64,000 nucleotides of DNA from Allomyces arbusculus (lineage: Eukaryota > Blastocladiomycota > Blastocladiomycetes > Blastocladiales > Blastocladiaceae). Positions 21,107 through 31,545 of this stretch are shown here, piece after piece (position 1 is the stretch's first letter; the number at the start of each line of letters is the position of its first letter). Location: NCBI GenBank assembly GCA_027604705.1, contig JADHYV010000051.1:1-64000 (forward strand). The letters run 5' to 3'. The notes beneath the pieces were generated by a model. That model was not told where the DNA came from and searched no databases. It saw nothing but the letters and a program-made list of their open reading frames with translations. The translations under genes and the position numbers were made by a program.

Positions 21107-22187
21107 GAATGGCGTGGGCGAGAGCGGAGAGGCGGGGGTGTGGCACGCCGTGCTGGCGTGCCCAGGCCAGTAAAGGGCCGGCAATATAGGAGATCTCGGT
21201 CGTGTGGCCGAGCGTCGTGGCGTCGACGTACATGGAACTCCAGTTGCGCGCCGTCAGGTGGCATACGTGCGTGACCGTCGCCAGGAGTTGGGCCGGGTCA
21301 TGCAGGTCGAGGTACGCGGTCGGGAATTGCGCGCATAAAATGGCGGCGATTTCCTGCGTCACGGCCGCCATATCGGCCGCAAGGGAGGGATTATCGACCA
21401 GGTCACCGTTGCGCACACGGTAGACGGCCGTCAGCGGGTTGATCACGGCGTTGACCGCAAGCTTGCGCAGAAGCACGCCCTGGATCGCGTCCTCGGGCAC
21501 GGCCGTGGCCGTGGGGAGCGCGCCAAGTTCCGACAGGAGCCACGGTACGTTGCCGTCTTTGAGCACGGGGCGAGGTCTGCCAGCGCACGTCCATGGGCCA
21601 AAAGTCCAGGTCCCGACACCCGCGTGGTGAATCGCCGCCCACGGACCCTCTTGAGCTCGGTCGGCGCTGGAGTCGCGGTAGCATCCGTGCGTCGTCGACC
21701 CGAGCACCAGATGATCCATTTTGATCCCTGCCGGACGCAATGCCGTTTCCACGAGCTCCGCGTGCTGCCCGTATCCGTTCTGAACGAGGGCCAGTGCCGT
21801 TGCGCTCGTCACGGCGCCCGAGTCGACGAGCGGGCGCACAGCATCGAGCGTATCCTGTGCCTTGGTCGTGACGACCACCGCGTCAAACGCGTCACATGAG
21901 GCGGTGTTTAGGGCCGTGTGTGCCGAGTACGCGGAGGTGGAGCCGGCCTGCTGCTCGGAGATGTGGATCGTGACGGTGGGCGGGGAAGGTGAGCGCGTCA
22001 GGAACGTGATGGCTGGCTTGGCATTCCTGCTAATGTGATCGGTGTCCGAATTGGTGGTTGTGGTGGGTTTGAGTGATGGAATCGTGCGCACGGCGGCGGG
22101 TGCGAGCCGGCGTGTGAGGTGCAGGCCAAGAAGGCACCCAATACTGCCGGCACCGACAATGGCAATGCGTTTAGGCGCGGCGGACAT
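21003..22187 (-). CDS. PAN5: 2-dehydropantoate 2-reductase (ketopantoate reductase)
   Basis: Single exon, 394 residues, start MSAAPKRIAIVGAGSIGCLLG with the NADP Rossmann loop GAGSIG. Further family marks are DAVVVTTKAQDT (catalytic Lys), LVQNGYGQ, VLGSTTHGCYRD, GVLLRKLAVNAVINPLTAVY (K-x3-N-x3-N active-site helix) and NWSSMYVDATTLGHTTEISYIAG (the S-S-M-x-x-D substrate block). It reduces ketopantoate to pantoate with NADPH for pantothenate and CoA synthesis. Residues 70-100 are a low-complexity insertion. The last ~60 residues beyond the fold are Ala/Arg/Pro-rich; about 34 codons of that tail are antisense to the hydrolase 3' end. Convergent with the hydrolase, divergent from bL31m. Confidence 0.93.
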   Translation of the reverse strand: MSAAPKRIAIVGAGSIGCLLGLHLTRRLAPAAVRTIPSLKPTTTTNSDTDHISRNAKPAITFLTRSPSPPTVTIHISEQQAGSTSAYSAHTALNTASCDAFDAVVVTTKAQDTLDAVRPLVDSGAVTSATALALVQNGYGQHAELVETALRPAGIKMDHLVLGSTTHGCYRDSSADRAQEGPWAAIHHAGVGTWTFGPWTCAGRPRPVLKDGNVPWLLSELGALPTATAVPEDAIQGVLLRKLAVNAVINPLTAVYRVRNGDLVDNPSLAADMAAVTQEIAAILCAQFPTAYLDLHDPAQLLATVTHVCHLTARNWSSMYVDATTLGHTTEISYIAGPLLAWARQHGVPHPRLSALAHAILTAAPPRAAPTRSRATSPASPTRRAPRAAAAAPT

Positions 22188-22657
22188 GGTGGTTGGCGGC
22201 GTGCTGATGCAGATCCAAAGCGCTTTGCCCGCGCGCCGTGATGGTGCAGCAGTTTGTCTCTCGCTCGGAAACTGTCAGGTCTGTCATAGTTGGCACGCAG
22301 ATCATGGCTCATAACAAGAGTTGGTGCGAGACACTCGGACTTGGCCGCAAATTTGCTAACCTACGAGTTCCTGCCGACCTCAGCACTACACGGCAACTGG
22401 GCGCAAAGAACGCACGAGTGCTCGCAATTAACTGTATGGATCAAGATGAAACGTAATTCGTGCCTGCTCTCCACGGCCGGCCGTAGCTGAGACAGCGCTG
22501 GTCTCGTAACTACTCGACCAACGTCCAACAATGACCCGTCAAGCGCTCAATCTCGGCTAGGACCACCGGGTGGAGAATACTGGAACAGACGCAAGCCATT
22601 CCAGTTCAACAACCTGACCCCGATCACCCTGCTCCCCATTGTGTAGCCGCTACCACT
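22188..22657. other. Divergent promoter of reductase and bL31m genes
   Basis: 470 bp between divergent starts. Nothing coding or structured is recognised. A GTAGCTGAGA stretch near 22485 resembles a tRNA A box but has no partner B box or clover leaf. Confidence 0.4.
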
Positions 22658-22993
22658 ATGTCGGCCGCTGCATCCGCAACCAAGCGCACGATCGTGCCGG
22701 CTCTGAACCGCATGACCGTGGAGCTGACCAACGGCGCCGTGATCACGCTGCGCACCGTCTCGCCGCGGCCGTACCTCAAGGTGACGCGTGACTCGTACAA
22801 CAACCCGCTCTGGTCGGCGTCGGGAATTGACACGGTCGACGACGATTCCGGTCGGTTGGCGCGGTTTAACGAGAAGTTTGGCATGGCGTCCAACGACGCA
22901 TGGGGCGCGCAGGAAGAGGGCGCCGGTGGGTTCGCATCGCTCGTGGCCGATTTTGGCGCGCCGAGTGGTGCGGCCAAGAAGAAGAGCAAGTAG
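22658..22993 (+). CDS. MRPL36: Mitochondrial ribosomal protein bL31m
   Basis: Single exon, 111 residues. The core matches fungal bL31m: MTVELTNGAVITLRTVSPRP, then LKVTRDSYNNPLWSASG and DDDSGRLARFNEKFG (D-x-x-G-R-L-x-R-F-x-x-K/R-F-G). It belongs to the large mitoribosomal subunit central protuberance, near the inter-subunit bridge. The N terminus (MSAAASATKRTIVPAL) is short and basic, enough for a mitochondrial targeting signal. The C terminus is extended by about 35 residues, ending in AAKKKSK. ATG context is ACTATGT. Confidence 0.85.
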   Translation: MSAAASATKRTIVPALNRMTVELTNGAVITLRTVSPRPYLKVTRDSYNNPLWSASGIDTVDDDSGRLARFNEKFGMASNDAWGAQEEGAGGFASLVADFGAPSGAAKKKSK

Positions 22994-23143
22994 GGTGGTG
23001 AGTGCCGGGTATGGTTAGTGCTAATAGGAATTGTCATTTTTGTGTTTGCAATGGCATCGCACTTGCTGAAGGTTTCTGCTTTTGATCCCATATGCGTCTG
23101 CAAACGCTCTCGTCAGAACAGATTCAGTTAGGTTACAGGTCGC

Positions 23144-23214
23144 GCACTGTTAGTGAAACGGTATCATGGAACCCTCCCAAGGTTTCGGCCCGGGTTCGAC
23201 TCCCGGACAGTGCA
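23144..23214 (+). tRNA. tRNA-Gly (CCC anticodon)
   Basis: 71 nt fold into a complete clover leaf. The acceptor stem GCACTGT pairs with ACAGTGC, with discriminator A at 23214. The D arm is GTGA/TCAT. The anticodon stem GAACC/GGTTT has loop CTCCCAA, giving anticodon CCC. The T arm is CCGGG-TTCGACT-CCCGG. There is no intron. The first TTTTT run downstream is about 60 bases away (near 23272), so the Pol III terminator may be weak or more distal. Confidence 0.95.
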
Positions 23215-23663
23215 ACGAGTCTCGAAGTGAGGTTATGGTATTTCTGCTTTGACGGCCATTGCATCAATGCTGTTTTTGGGATTCGCTGAATGGAAGCAGG
23301 GGTTCTCTCTGTTGGAACTCAGTCGTATCAACCTGGTATGAAATTTTGAGCAGGGTCCCTTGGCTTTGCTCCCCATGCACGTGCTTGTCGATTTAAGCGT
23401 CTCAGCAAGGCTCCGCCCATGGCCCGCCTCGTGGCCCACGCCGTCTGATGACCCTCTGCACCACCGCCATCGGTGTCCGCGGCACGATCGGTGCTGCGAC
23501 GGTGACGACTGGCGGTGACCGCGTCGGACAGCGCGCCGCGGCGCACCGCCCTTGCCAGTCTGTCCTCCGCCGCGCGGCGCGCCCATCCACGTTGAATTTG
23601 CGCCGGACCGACCGACCGACCAACCAACCATCACGCCTCGCGTCCCTCCTTTGACCGGCCGCG
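23215..23663. other. Spacer between tRNA-Gly and the kinase gene
   Basis: About 450 bp holding the tRNA 3' flank and the kinase 5' leader. No further gene recognised. A GACCGACCGACC-type short repeat lies near 23607-23625. Confidence 0.4.
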
Positions 23664-25371
23664 ATGCTCGCTCTTGACCCCCAAGTCGCTGCACCCACAC
23701 CCGTCCCCGCTCCCGCTCCCGCTCCCGCCATCATACGCGCCATCATCGCGCCGCTCGACCAATCTCACCACGACCACGACTGCGACTGCCAAGTCTGCAG
23801 TCCCGCCGCCACCACCGCCATGCCCGACATCTCCCCGCCCGCCGTTCTCACCCCGACGCCGGCACCGACGCCGACGCCGACGCCGACGCTGACGCCGCGC
23901 GCGCGCCTCTTCGGGAACCGGTTCCCGCGGGCGCTGCTCGCGTGCGTCGCCGTTTCCGACCGTGCCCTTGGTATTGGTGGCCATGCCGTCGTCTTGTCGG
24001 GCGCGCTCCGCACCACCATAAGCGACGCGCCTCCCGGCACGCGCGTCGCCGTCAAAGTCATCTTCAAGCAGCGCGCGCTCATGGACGCAGTCCGCGCCGC
24101 GGTCCCTGGCCGGTCCCCTGCCTGTGCAGCCGCCGCAGTCGCCGAGGCGTTGCGCGACCTGGGTGACGACGACGGTCCTGGAAGCTCTTGCGGCGCCGAG
24201 AACGGCGCCGCATGCATCGCTGCGGACACACCGCCGCGCGTGCCGCTGCGCGTGCCGACGCCGCCGCCCGACGATACGCCTGCGCCCGTTGAAAACGAAC
24301 ACCATGCTGAGAACGGCGCGTCGGTCGCGACATGGCCCATGGAATTGCAGCTGCTGCACTCGCTCAAGCACCCGAATCTCGTCGCGCAGCTCGCTGTTGT
24401 CGAGAGTTCGCGGTTCTATTGGAGCGTGCAGGAGACGGTGCACGATGACGGCAACAGCGGCGAGTCCGAGGCTGCACCCCTGATTCCCCTCGAAGTCCAA
24501 CTCGCGGCCATGGTGCGCGACACGCTCCCGCGGCCGTCGTCGCCGTTTGGTGGGTGGAACCGGACCGAGGCGGCCGCGCACGATGTCGAGTGGGCACGCG
24601 TGCCACGGCCGACGCGGCGCGACTTGTTTGAGTATATTGCGGTGCACGGACCTATGTCCGAGGACCAGTACGTTGTTTTTCGTCGTGTGCTTAGAAGAGA
24701 AAGTGAGTTCGCTCACGCTGGTTGGACATGGACGCGCAGAGCGCGCGTCGTGTTCCGCCAAGTCGTCGACGTGATCGAGTACCTGCACAGCCAAGGCATC
24801 GTGCACCGCGGTACGCTCCATTCCCCAGCACCAACTCTGCCTCAATCCAGCTCATCATAACTCACGCCTTCTGTCTTCGCTCTCGGTTTCAGACATCAAC
24901 GACCAAAACATCCTCATCGACCCCCTGACCCTGCGCATCAAGCTCATCGACCTCGGTTCCGCCGCCCCCCTCTCCATCCCTTACCATCACGGCGCATTCG
25001 GCACGTCCATTGCCAACGCACCCGAAGTCCTCGCCTCCGACGACATGCCGTGCGCGCGCAACCCCACCTGCCGCGGGTGCTACGACCCCGTCAAGGCCGA
25101 CATGTGGGCGCTCGGCACGCTCCTCTACCGGTTACTCCAGGGCGCGCCCGCATTCGACGGCGCCTGGCAAATCGTGTCGCGGTACCAGGCGCGCGCCTAC
25201 CCGCACCCGCGCCGCATGTCGGACGCGGGCAAAGTTCTGGTCTCACGCTTGTTGTTCCGCGACCCAAGGAAGAGGTGGGGGATGGCCGACGTGCAAGGCG
25301 CGCGGTGGTGGACGGCGAAAGTGCGCAACGCGAGCGCGCCGTTTGGGGTAGAGGAGGTGGCCGTCGAGTGA
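23664..25371 (+). CDS. Protein kinase-domain protein with altered catalytic loop
   Basis: Exons 23664-24810 and 24893-25371 give 541 residues. The N-terminal ~85 residues are Pro/Thr/Ala-rich with a TPTPTPT run. The kinase fold follows: glycine loop GIGGHAVVLSG, VAVKVIFK with the ATP Lys, a long insertion, MELQLLHSLKHPNLV (alpha-C Glu), then VVDVIEYLHSQGIVHR joined over the intron to DINDQNILID. The next motifs are KLIDLGSAA (DFG position reads DLG), FGTSIANAPEVL, and KADMWALGTLLYRLLQGAPAF. The catalytic loop has Asn where Ser/Thr kinases have Lys (HRDINDQN instead of HRDxKxxN). Activity is therefore uncertain. A possible second, very short intron near 24700-24740 (GTGAGTTCG...CGCAGAG) would remove 13 residues in frame. 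Confidence 0.82.
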
Positions 25372-25929
25372 GTGCGTGGGTGCGCTCGAAGAATGCTGCG
25401 GAGAGCCGAGGGGACACGTCGAGTCGGGGGCGCGGAGGGGCTTCCGTGCTGGAGGCCCTTGTGCGCCCTTCGAGCGCCCGATGATGGGCGTCGTGGCGCG
25501 TGTCCCAGGCGGTGTGGGTGCCCGTGACCATGAGTGGGTCTGGGCGCGATTCAAGGCATATTGCGAGGTAGGATGCGGTGCGACGTGTGTGCGTCGGTCG
25601 GTCTGCCTCTACGTGCCGTTTCAGTGTGAAGAATGAAGGCGGCACAATGCGCGCGATGGGCGAGAGGGTTTTGGGGCTGGTTTTGTCTCATCATGGATTA
25701 ATCCAACCCCGGTCCAACCTCAACCTGCGTCGGTTTTTTCTTTAGTTAGTTGCGCGTGCTTTGGAAAGCGAATGCATTACAGGCACATCAGCTCGCGTTC
25801 TCAAACGCGGCCCAAGGCGCGCATTCATGTCGCCCGTCAGCTGCTCTGAAGGAAGGCAAGATCATTGAGGATCATATTCGAAGAATCTTTGATGGGAGAG
25901 CTCCCGGTGGCCAGCAGGAGCCGATCCGA
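25372..25929. other. Start of gene-poor island
   Basis: Downstream flank of the kinase gene passing into lower-GC DNA. Short frames only; no domain or repeat recognised. Confidence 0.4.
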
Positions 25930-26990
25930 GCAACGACATTGCACTTGCTCGTGTCATGATGCATCTCCCTACAACGCTCGAGCAGCTTCATATTGATCTC
26001 GACGACGAGCTTTGATTTGAACAGACGGACTTCGGACGCAAGTGCGCTTGCACTCTCATCGAGCGCATGCCGTACCTTCCCCGATTAATTAACTTGCGCC
26101 ATCTTGGGTGGGCCATGTTTGCTGGGCCGACTCGCACGCTGCGCTCGTTCATAAGCAGAAGTGCAGTTTCGCTTTACCCCCGAAGCAATTGACACTCTAC
26201 TTTGTCCGACCTCTCACTCCGCTCAAGGCACCACGGCTGATGCGGTCAGTGCGCGAACCGCTGGAACTTGAGTACGTGAACTTGCAGTTACATGACGCGG
26301 GCTCGTTTGAGCGCGGTGACGATAAACAATTAGTTGCGATTGTTGACACTGTTTTGACCAGCCTTTCACTGGCCGCGATCACTCGAATGAACTTCTTGAC
26401 GTTGCGCCACGGAGAGGGGAAATCAGGGGAAATCATCAACTTGTTGCTGTCGCCGACTCTGCAAAAGCTTGGAATTGATGGATCATTGTCATTTCCGATG
26501 GATGGACTCACGGCCATTCGCCGACCGCCCACCGTCCACGATTTGAAGGTGAGAACGTGTCCCCTGTTGGGCCAACTCGAATCGGGCCTCTTTGCAGCAT
26601 GGTCTGCAGCGTGGAGCTCGCTCGAAACGCTGTCCCTGCGAGGGAGCATGCTGTCCTCGTCGGACCTGGCGGCCGTGCTTCCAGGCGGGTGGCCGCAGCA
26701 ACTGCGCCAGCTCGATATATCATTAACTGCGCTGACCGAACTGCCGCGCAGGCTTCCATCCACGCTCGCCGTGCTTCGCCTCAGTTACAACTTTTATATC
26801 GCAGACAATGATTCAGACCCGTACCTTTGGGCAACTGAGTTGCCGTTGTCGCTGCGCGTTTAGGATTTAGACAATTTCCATGTTGACGACCGGCTTGCAA
26901 GTGGGCTCGTGGTCGGGGCTCACCGTCTCCCAGAACGACATGCGTAACGCCTCCGAATTTGCGTTAGTTTCGGCGAATTTTCATGGGACG
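25930..26990 (+). pseudogene. Decayed leucine-rich-repeat gene
   Basis: Leucine-rich-repeat-like peptide runs along this stretch in more than one frame. The first is MMHLPTTLEQLHIDLDDEL, then MPYLPRLINLRHLGWAMFAG. The longest (to 26863) has LEYVNLQLHDAGS, LQKLGIDGSLSFP, LETLSLRGSMLSSSDLAAVL, LRQLDISLTALTELPRRLPS and TLAVLRLSYNFY. A further piece is GLQVGSWSGLTVSQNDMRN. The L-x-x-L-x-L spacing fits LRR proteins of the kind seen in large fungal families. The longest frame has no ATG near its 5' end. Pieces are separated by stops and no convincing introns join them, so I read it as a broken host gene; an unusual multi-exon structure cannot be excluded. Confidence 0.5.
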
Positions 26991-27960
26991 GTTGGTGGAG
27001 CTCGATTGTAGAGGACGTGATCAAGGAGCTGCAAGGGCGTATTGGACACCTGGATCGGCACAAGGCATGGTTTTTGTCAGCAGCCCTATGAAATACATTT
27101 GTATCCTTCATGCTGAATGCCGGGTCGAATACGATTGCTCGAATGGCCAGCTTTGTCAACCTGATCGCAAACATGAATTTGGAGGCTCAGTGCATGAAGT
27201 CTGACACCACTGGATGAAAAAGTATGTCGCTGTTACGGGTTCATTCCCGCTTCGACGCGGACGAGATGCACACAAGGTGATGATCTAAATACATCAGCGG
27301 ACCGATGCGTCCTTGCTCTTTGCTGTACGCCTGCTGAAATCGCCAGAACTCGCAACCCAGAGCTGCTCGCTCTTATTTCTTGTGCGATATGAATGGCAAC
27401 GGCAGTGGGACACGTGCGAAAACAGGTGACCAGTCACGGTGTAAATCATTACTGCCGCAATAGTAGGAGGTGATGAATGGTAAGGGTTTGAGTCGTGCTC
27501 AATTATCATAAACGTCGAAAGAAGTCGCAGAAGACGTTGCATCCCCAACATAATGAGTGTCATGTGTCACATCAACTGACGCCGCAAGAAACAGGCACTG
27601 TGGGGGGTGGAGAAACATCGCAGTCATCACGTCCACGGCCCAGCGAATATTTTCTTGTGAAACATTTGTGAAGCCCTCCCAACACAGTTCATGCAGTCGA
27701 CGCTTTCGTGTTACATCGTTACAGTGTTTGCTCTTGCAATTCTCAACACCACGAACAACGCTCGAACACGTCCCACAGTCGCCACGACCTGGACTTCCAG
27801 CACTTCGCAATTCGCATCGTTCGCAACACACCAAGGCTGGCCACAACGTTGCTGTGTGGCGATGCGGCGGCGAGCTCCCTCTGCCCTTCGTTGACCGCTC
27901 AAACGACTTTGCTTCTCTAGGCTACATGAGGGGCCAGTCTGTTTACCCACCACTTACATT
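26991..27960. other. Gene-poor spacer
   Basis: About 1 kb of lower-GC DNA. Frames of up to about 160 codons on either strand lack homology and overlap one another. Nothing recognised. Confidence 0.4.
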
Positions 27961-28930
27961 GCGAGGACGAAATGCGCATTTGCTCGGGCATGTGCGCGAC
28001 CAATTTAATTGGGATGTCGGTGGACAAGAGAACTAAAATTCAAGGCCAAGATTCCAGAGCGCATTGTCACCATGACTCGGAGTTGGAACATGAGCGATGC
28101 CAACTGCACGACATGCTTGACGAACTCAATTTCCAAGCCGTGCACGAGCCGACGGCTGTTGCCGTCGACAATGTGTTTACAGACGACAATCTCGTTCCGG
28201 CTGTTATGTTGCATGACTTTGGCGACCAGGTTGTTTGCTTGCTCGAAAAGGTGCCTGACCACTGCAAGAACTGGTGCCCGCAGTCGAATCAGGAGGAGCT
28301 CGACCTTGATGACCCGTCTCTGTACTCTCTGGTTTATGGGCGCAGCCTCTCCTGCTCTGGAACACGCCCGTGACACTCGACAACTGCCGATCGCTCTTGG
28401 GCGCCGACATGCTCGCGAAACTGCGATCCCGCGACGATTTTTCCTCATTCCTACCAATCGTGCCGAAGCGGTTCAGCGGTTGCCGACCGAATTTGCGGTC
28501 GACGATGACGGTAAGGTCGTTATTTTGTCGTACATCGTCGGTTTGCATGTGTGAATGCGCGCTGCCGCTTTTCGAGTGTGTTCTGGGCCGTTCGCTAGAT
28601 TCGGTCCCGCTGCGTATCGACCCGTCGCTCAAGCCGTGGTATTATCACTCGACTGCCGGCATCGACATGTACGCTTTCAATACGGCCTGGCGCCTGGAAC
28701 GGGGGCGCGAGACGGGCCAGCCACTTGTTTCGAACCCGACTACTGCGTTCGAATCCTGTAATTTTTTCTCGCAGTCTAGACGCATGCTCAAAGTCATGAC
28801 ACAGCTCACCAACGTTTACATGACGCCCGCTCAGCCAACGTACTCCGGCGACTCGGAGTGGCGCGTCGTGAGCACACTCAATGAAGCAATTGTGGCCGTG
28901 GCGCTGCTTGTCGACGATCGCGAAATGTGA
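27961..28930 (+). pseudogene. DUF4246-family gene, frame-broken copy
   Basis: Segments of the fungal DUF4246 family appear in order in three frames. The first is ELEHERCQLHDMLDELNFQA and EPTAVAVDNVFTDDN, then DDPSLYSLVYGRSLSCSG (I/D-D-P-S-L-Y-x-L-V-Y-G-R). Next are VTLDNCRSLLGAD, LPTEFAVDDDGKVVILSYI (the family's W/Q-LPSxxxxDDDGKVKxxSYINNLHP block) and QLTNVYMTPAQPTYSGDSEW...LNEAIVAVALLVDD. Three or so frame changes separate them and no GT/AG pairs reconcile all of these, so the copy looks inactive. The C-terminal third seen in intact members is not found after 28930. Function of DUF4246 is unknown; distant similarity to 2-oxoglutarate/iron oxygenases is suggested by its H-x-E/D region. It is closely related to the minus-strand remnants at 50.7-52.6 kb. 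Confidence 0.7.
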
Positions 28931-29377
28931 GAAACGTGCAGCTGTGATTTCGCAGTACGATTCAGAAACCAGATCTCAAAAACGCTGACCATCATGGGGC
29001 CGAGTCCGTTTAAGGTCTCCACGACGGGATCTTTAACGGCGGCGCACCAACGGCTTCTGATTAGCGGCGGACGGGGCCAGTTAGGTCATTGGAGGAGCGA
29101 GACGCGTGATCGTCGCTTGCAGTTCCTGAAACAAGCATCGGCCGCCAAACTCGCAACAGTCATAGTAACTGGCAAAAACTGGTGAAACCGTGGCGTCGAT
29201 GCAAGCAGCAGCCCCTCCTTGCTCGAAAGGCATTCCATCTAATTCACGATCACCACTACCAAACACCCAGGCAGTCAAAGCAAAAAATTGTCCGCCAAAC
29301 GCGCTGTTCGCCGTAGAGTCAATCATTTCAACTTTCGAGAACGACAACGCACTGCGGCGACGCGCGTGCCGAGAGGG
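28931..29377. other. Spacer before the four-pass membrane protein
   Basis: Roughly 450 bp without recognisable coding content; ends at the TATA-like element at 29378. Confidence 0.4.
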
Positions 29378-29385
29378 TATAAATA
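29378..29385 (+). promoter_or_regulatory. TATA box (TATAAATA)
   Basis: TATAAATA lies about 140 bp upstream of the Kozak-like GCCACCATGCC at 29523 in otherwise GC-rich DNA. Position and match fit a core promoter for the following membrane-protein gene. Confidence 0.55.
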
Positions 29386-29522
29386 AGAACCGCATGCAAC
29401 TCCACGCGCATTGCTCTGTCCGTCCCAGGTCCCCTCCGTCTCGTGTTCAAAGCGATCCTCGTCGCGCCATCTCCAACTCAGCTCCCGCCGTTCCCGTGCA
29501 ACCCACGACAACCGCCGCCACC

Positions 29523-30384
29523 ATGCCGACACTGGCCACCACAACACGTGCCGCGGCCGCGCCCAAGGACGGCGACACTGAAGCCAACACGACATGCTGC
29601 GTTCACATGCTGGGGCATTTACGCCGCGACCAAGCGCCTTGGCGCGCAGTTTAAGGCATTTGCCATGATCAACATGATACTGTGGGTGATCACCCTGATT
29701 GCCAACATTCTCAGCTCCAAAGTGTGGTGGATGATCCTGATTGATCTTTCGCTCGGGTATTTCGTCTCCGTGCACCGGGTGTACGCGGGAATCTTGGAAC
29801 GCGGTAACAAGGCGGCGCGCGGGAACGTCGCACTGTGCACGACAGTGTCCGCTGAAGCAAGCACCATTGACATTGATCCGGCCGAATCGATTTACGACAA
29901 GTCGACAACGATACGTGGCACATCAACTGACGAATATATCATGGTTGAGGCGACGACGACCTGCTGCTCTTGCATCCAGCTCCGACCTGCGACGCTCGTT
30001 GTCTTGACCATCGATTTGATTATTGAGATCGGTCATATCGTCTTATTGGCGCGAGGCATGGCTCCGCGCTCAACCAAGGACGTGACCTTGGCCGTCATTG
30101 CCCTCGTCTTGTCGATTTGGGGCTTGTTTACCGTGATCCGACGGCACGCGCGGCTGTTTTACGCGTTTTCGATTGCATTCACGGGGTACATTGTCGTCCA
30201 AGGCCTTTTCTTCAATGATGGGGACATCAGTATTGGCTGGCGCACCTCGTTTGCCTATCTGTTTTGGAATTATGGGGTTGTGCTCAAGGAGAGCCAGAAA
30301 GTCGAAAATGCGGCGTGGTCGATTGAGGATGGGGTGATCCGCAAGCCTGCAAGACCGGCGAAAGTTGGGAAAAAGTGGACATGA
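29523..30384 (+). CDS. Four-pass membrane protein of unknown function
   Basis: The start MPTLATTTRAAAAPKDGDTE has an excellent context (GCCACCATG). It runs to NTTCC, after which the frame with hydrophobic helices is a different one: FKAFAMINMILWVITLIANI, then WWMILIDLSLGYFVSVH, ATLVVLTIDLIIEIGHIVLL, DVTLAVIALVLSIWGLFTVI and FYAFSIAFTGYIVVQGLFF. A very short intron (GTTCAC at about 29604 to GCGCAG or ACCAAG, 34-49 nt) would join the frames in phase; otherwise there is a frame error. The halves look related: TTCC + helix near the start and TTTCCSCIQLRPATLVVL + helix in the middle. Both ends face the cytosol by the positive-inside rule. No family recognised. Confidence 0.55.
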
Positions 30385-31437
30385 CTGTGATTGATTTGTG
30401 TGTCTTTTGTTGCGTCGATTTGTGGTGAGAGCGGACCTGATGAAGTGAAGAAGTCGTGGAAAATGTAGTTTCTCCCATTGCTCTTCAGCCCCAGATTGTG
30501 GAGCGCAAGCCAAACATAATCAACACTCGACTCGCAAGCATGCACAGTCACAACCATTTCATACTTTACGGCAGCGTTGACAGCTGGCAGGCAATACCTC
30601 GTCCATCCTCGTCAGACACTTTTGTTCAGCCTTTCAATTGCAGCAGGCGCGGTCAATGCTTTTCCATGGCATTGGCAACAGGAACGTCAAACTGCCACAG
30701 CAAACTACGCAAATGGCGCAAAGTGGACCAACAGGCTGTTTGTCAACTCATGTCGATGAGCGTAGCGTTGCAGAGGCAGCAGACGCAATTCATTTCGAAA
30801 AGGCATGGACCATTTCGACTGGCCAAAGATCGAGTTCAGGAGATGTATTTCCTGACACATTAAAAGGTCCGTGTCAACCATCAAGCGCATCCGTGAGCGC
30901 CAGAACGCCCCTGCCCCTTGACGCGAATGCATCTAAATATCTGTCCTCGAGCATCAAACACGTGCGCGCACCTGGGCTGAGCGACTGGCGGCAGCACCGC
31001 GGCGAGCGCTGCAGCGGTCACGTCTGTCGTTTTGTCGCGCTGCGGACAATCTTTCTTGACAATCTGAACCATCAACAGTCCACAATGCTTCTTTCCAGTT
31101 CTCGTCACTTTGCTTTGGCCGACTCACGTCGATCACGGAAACCGACGAGCTACCCACGCAGTCCGCGCCCTTGCTTTTCGACCGAAGTCAAAGCCAAACC
31201 GGCGCTCACACCAAGAAACGGCGATGACAACAGTCGATCTGAAACAGCTGCGCGTGATGCAGGACCGGGGCATGGTGACGGCACTGGCGGGGCGCCTCGT
31301 CGTTCCCAAAATAAGTACCAGCACCAGTTCATACCGTGCGAACTGGTGGACAAGTTGCGGCCGTGCCACGCCAAACTCCTCTGATTTTACCTAATGGATC
31401 CGTATCACTCGGTGTTTGAGATCGCGTCAAGTCGACG
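30385..31437. other. Gene-poor spacer
   Basis: About 1 kb between the membrane-protein gene and a DUF4246 scrap. Overlapping frames on both strands show no domain. Nothing else recognised. Confidence 0.4.
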
Positions 31438-31545
31438 AGCCGTGTCCCGCTGCAGCAGGCCGAGTGGGTCGCCGACGCGTGGGCGGGTGAGCGACGCGCG
31501 TTCCCGCCTAATATTCCGCCCAAACGAGTCGATCTGGTTTTCGCG
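31438..31545 (+). pseudogene. DUF4246 C-terminal fragment
   Basis: One frame reads QQAEWVADAWAGERRAFPPN, followed by PPKRVDLVFATLTQ. It matches, in protein and in DNA, the minus-strand copy at about 50.87-50.95 kb (EADRVADAWASEQQRAFPRQTP). Nothing of the rest of the gene is detectable around it. Confidence 0.55.

Noticed and set aside
28735-28775. GCGTTCGAATCC followed by a T run, like a Pol III gene end
   Set aside because: It lies inside the DUF4246 remnant in a region matching coding sequence, and no clover leaf forms upstream.
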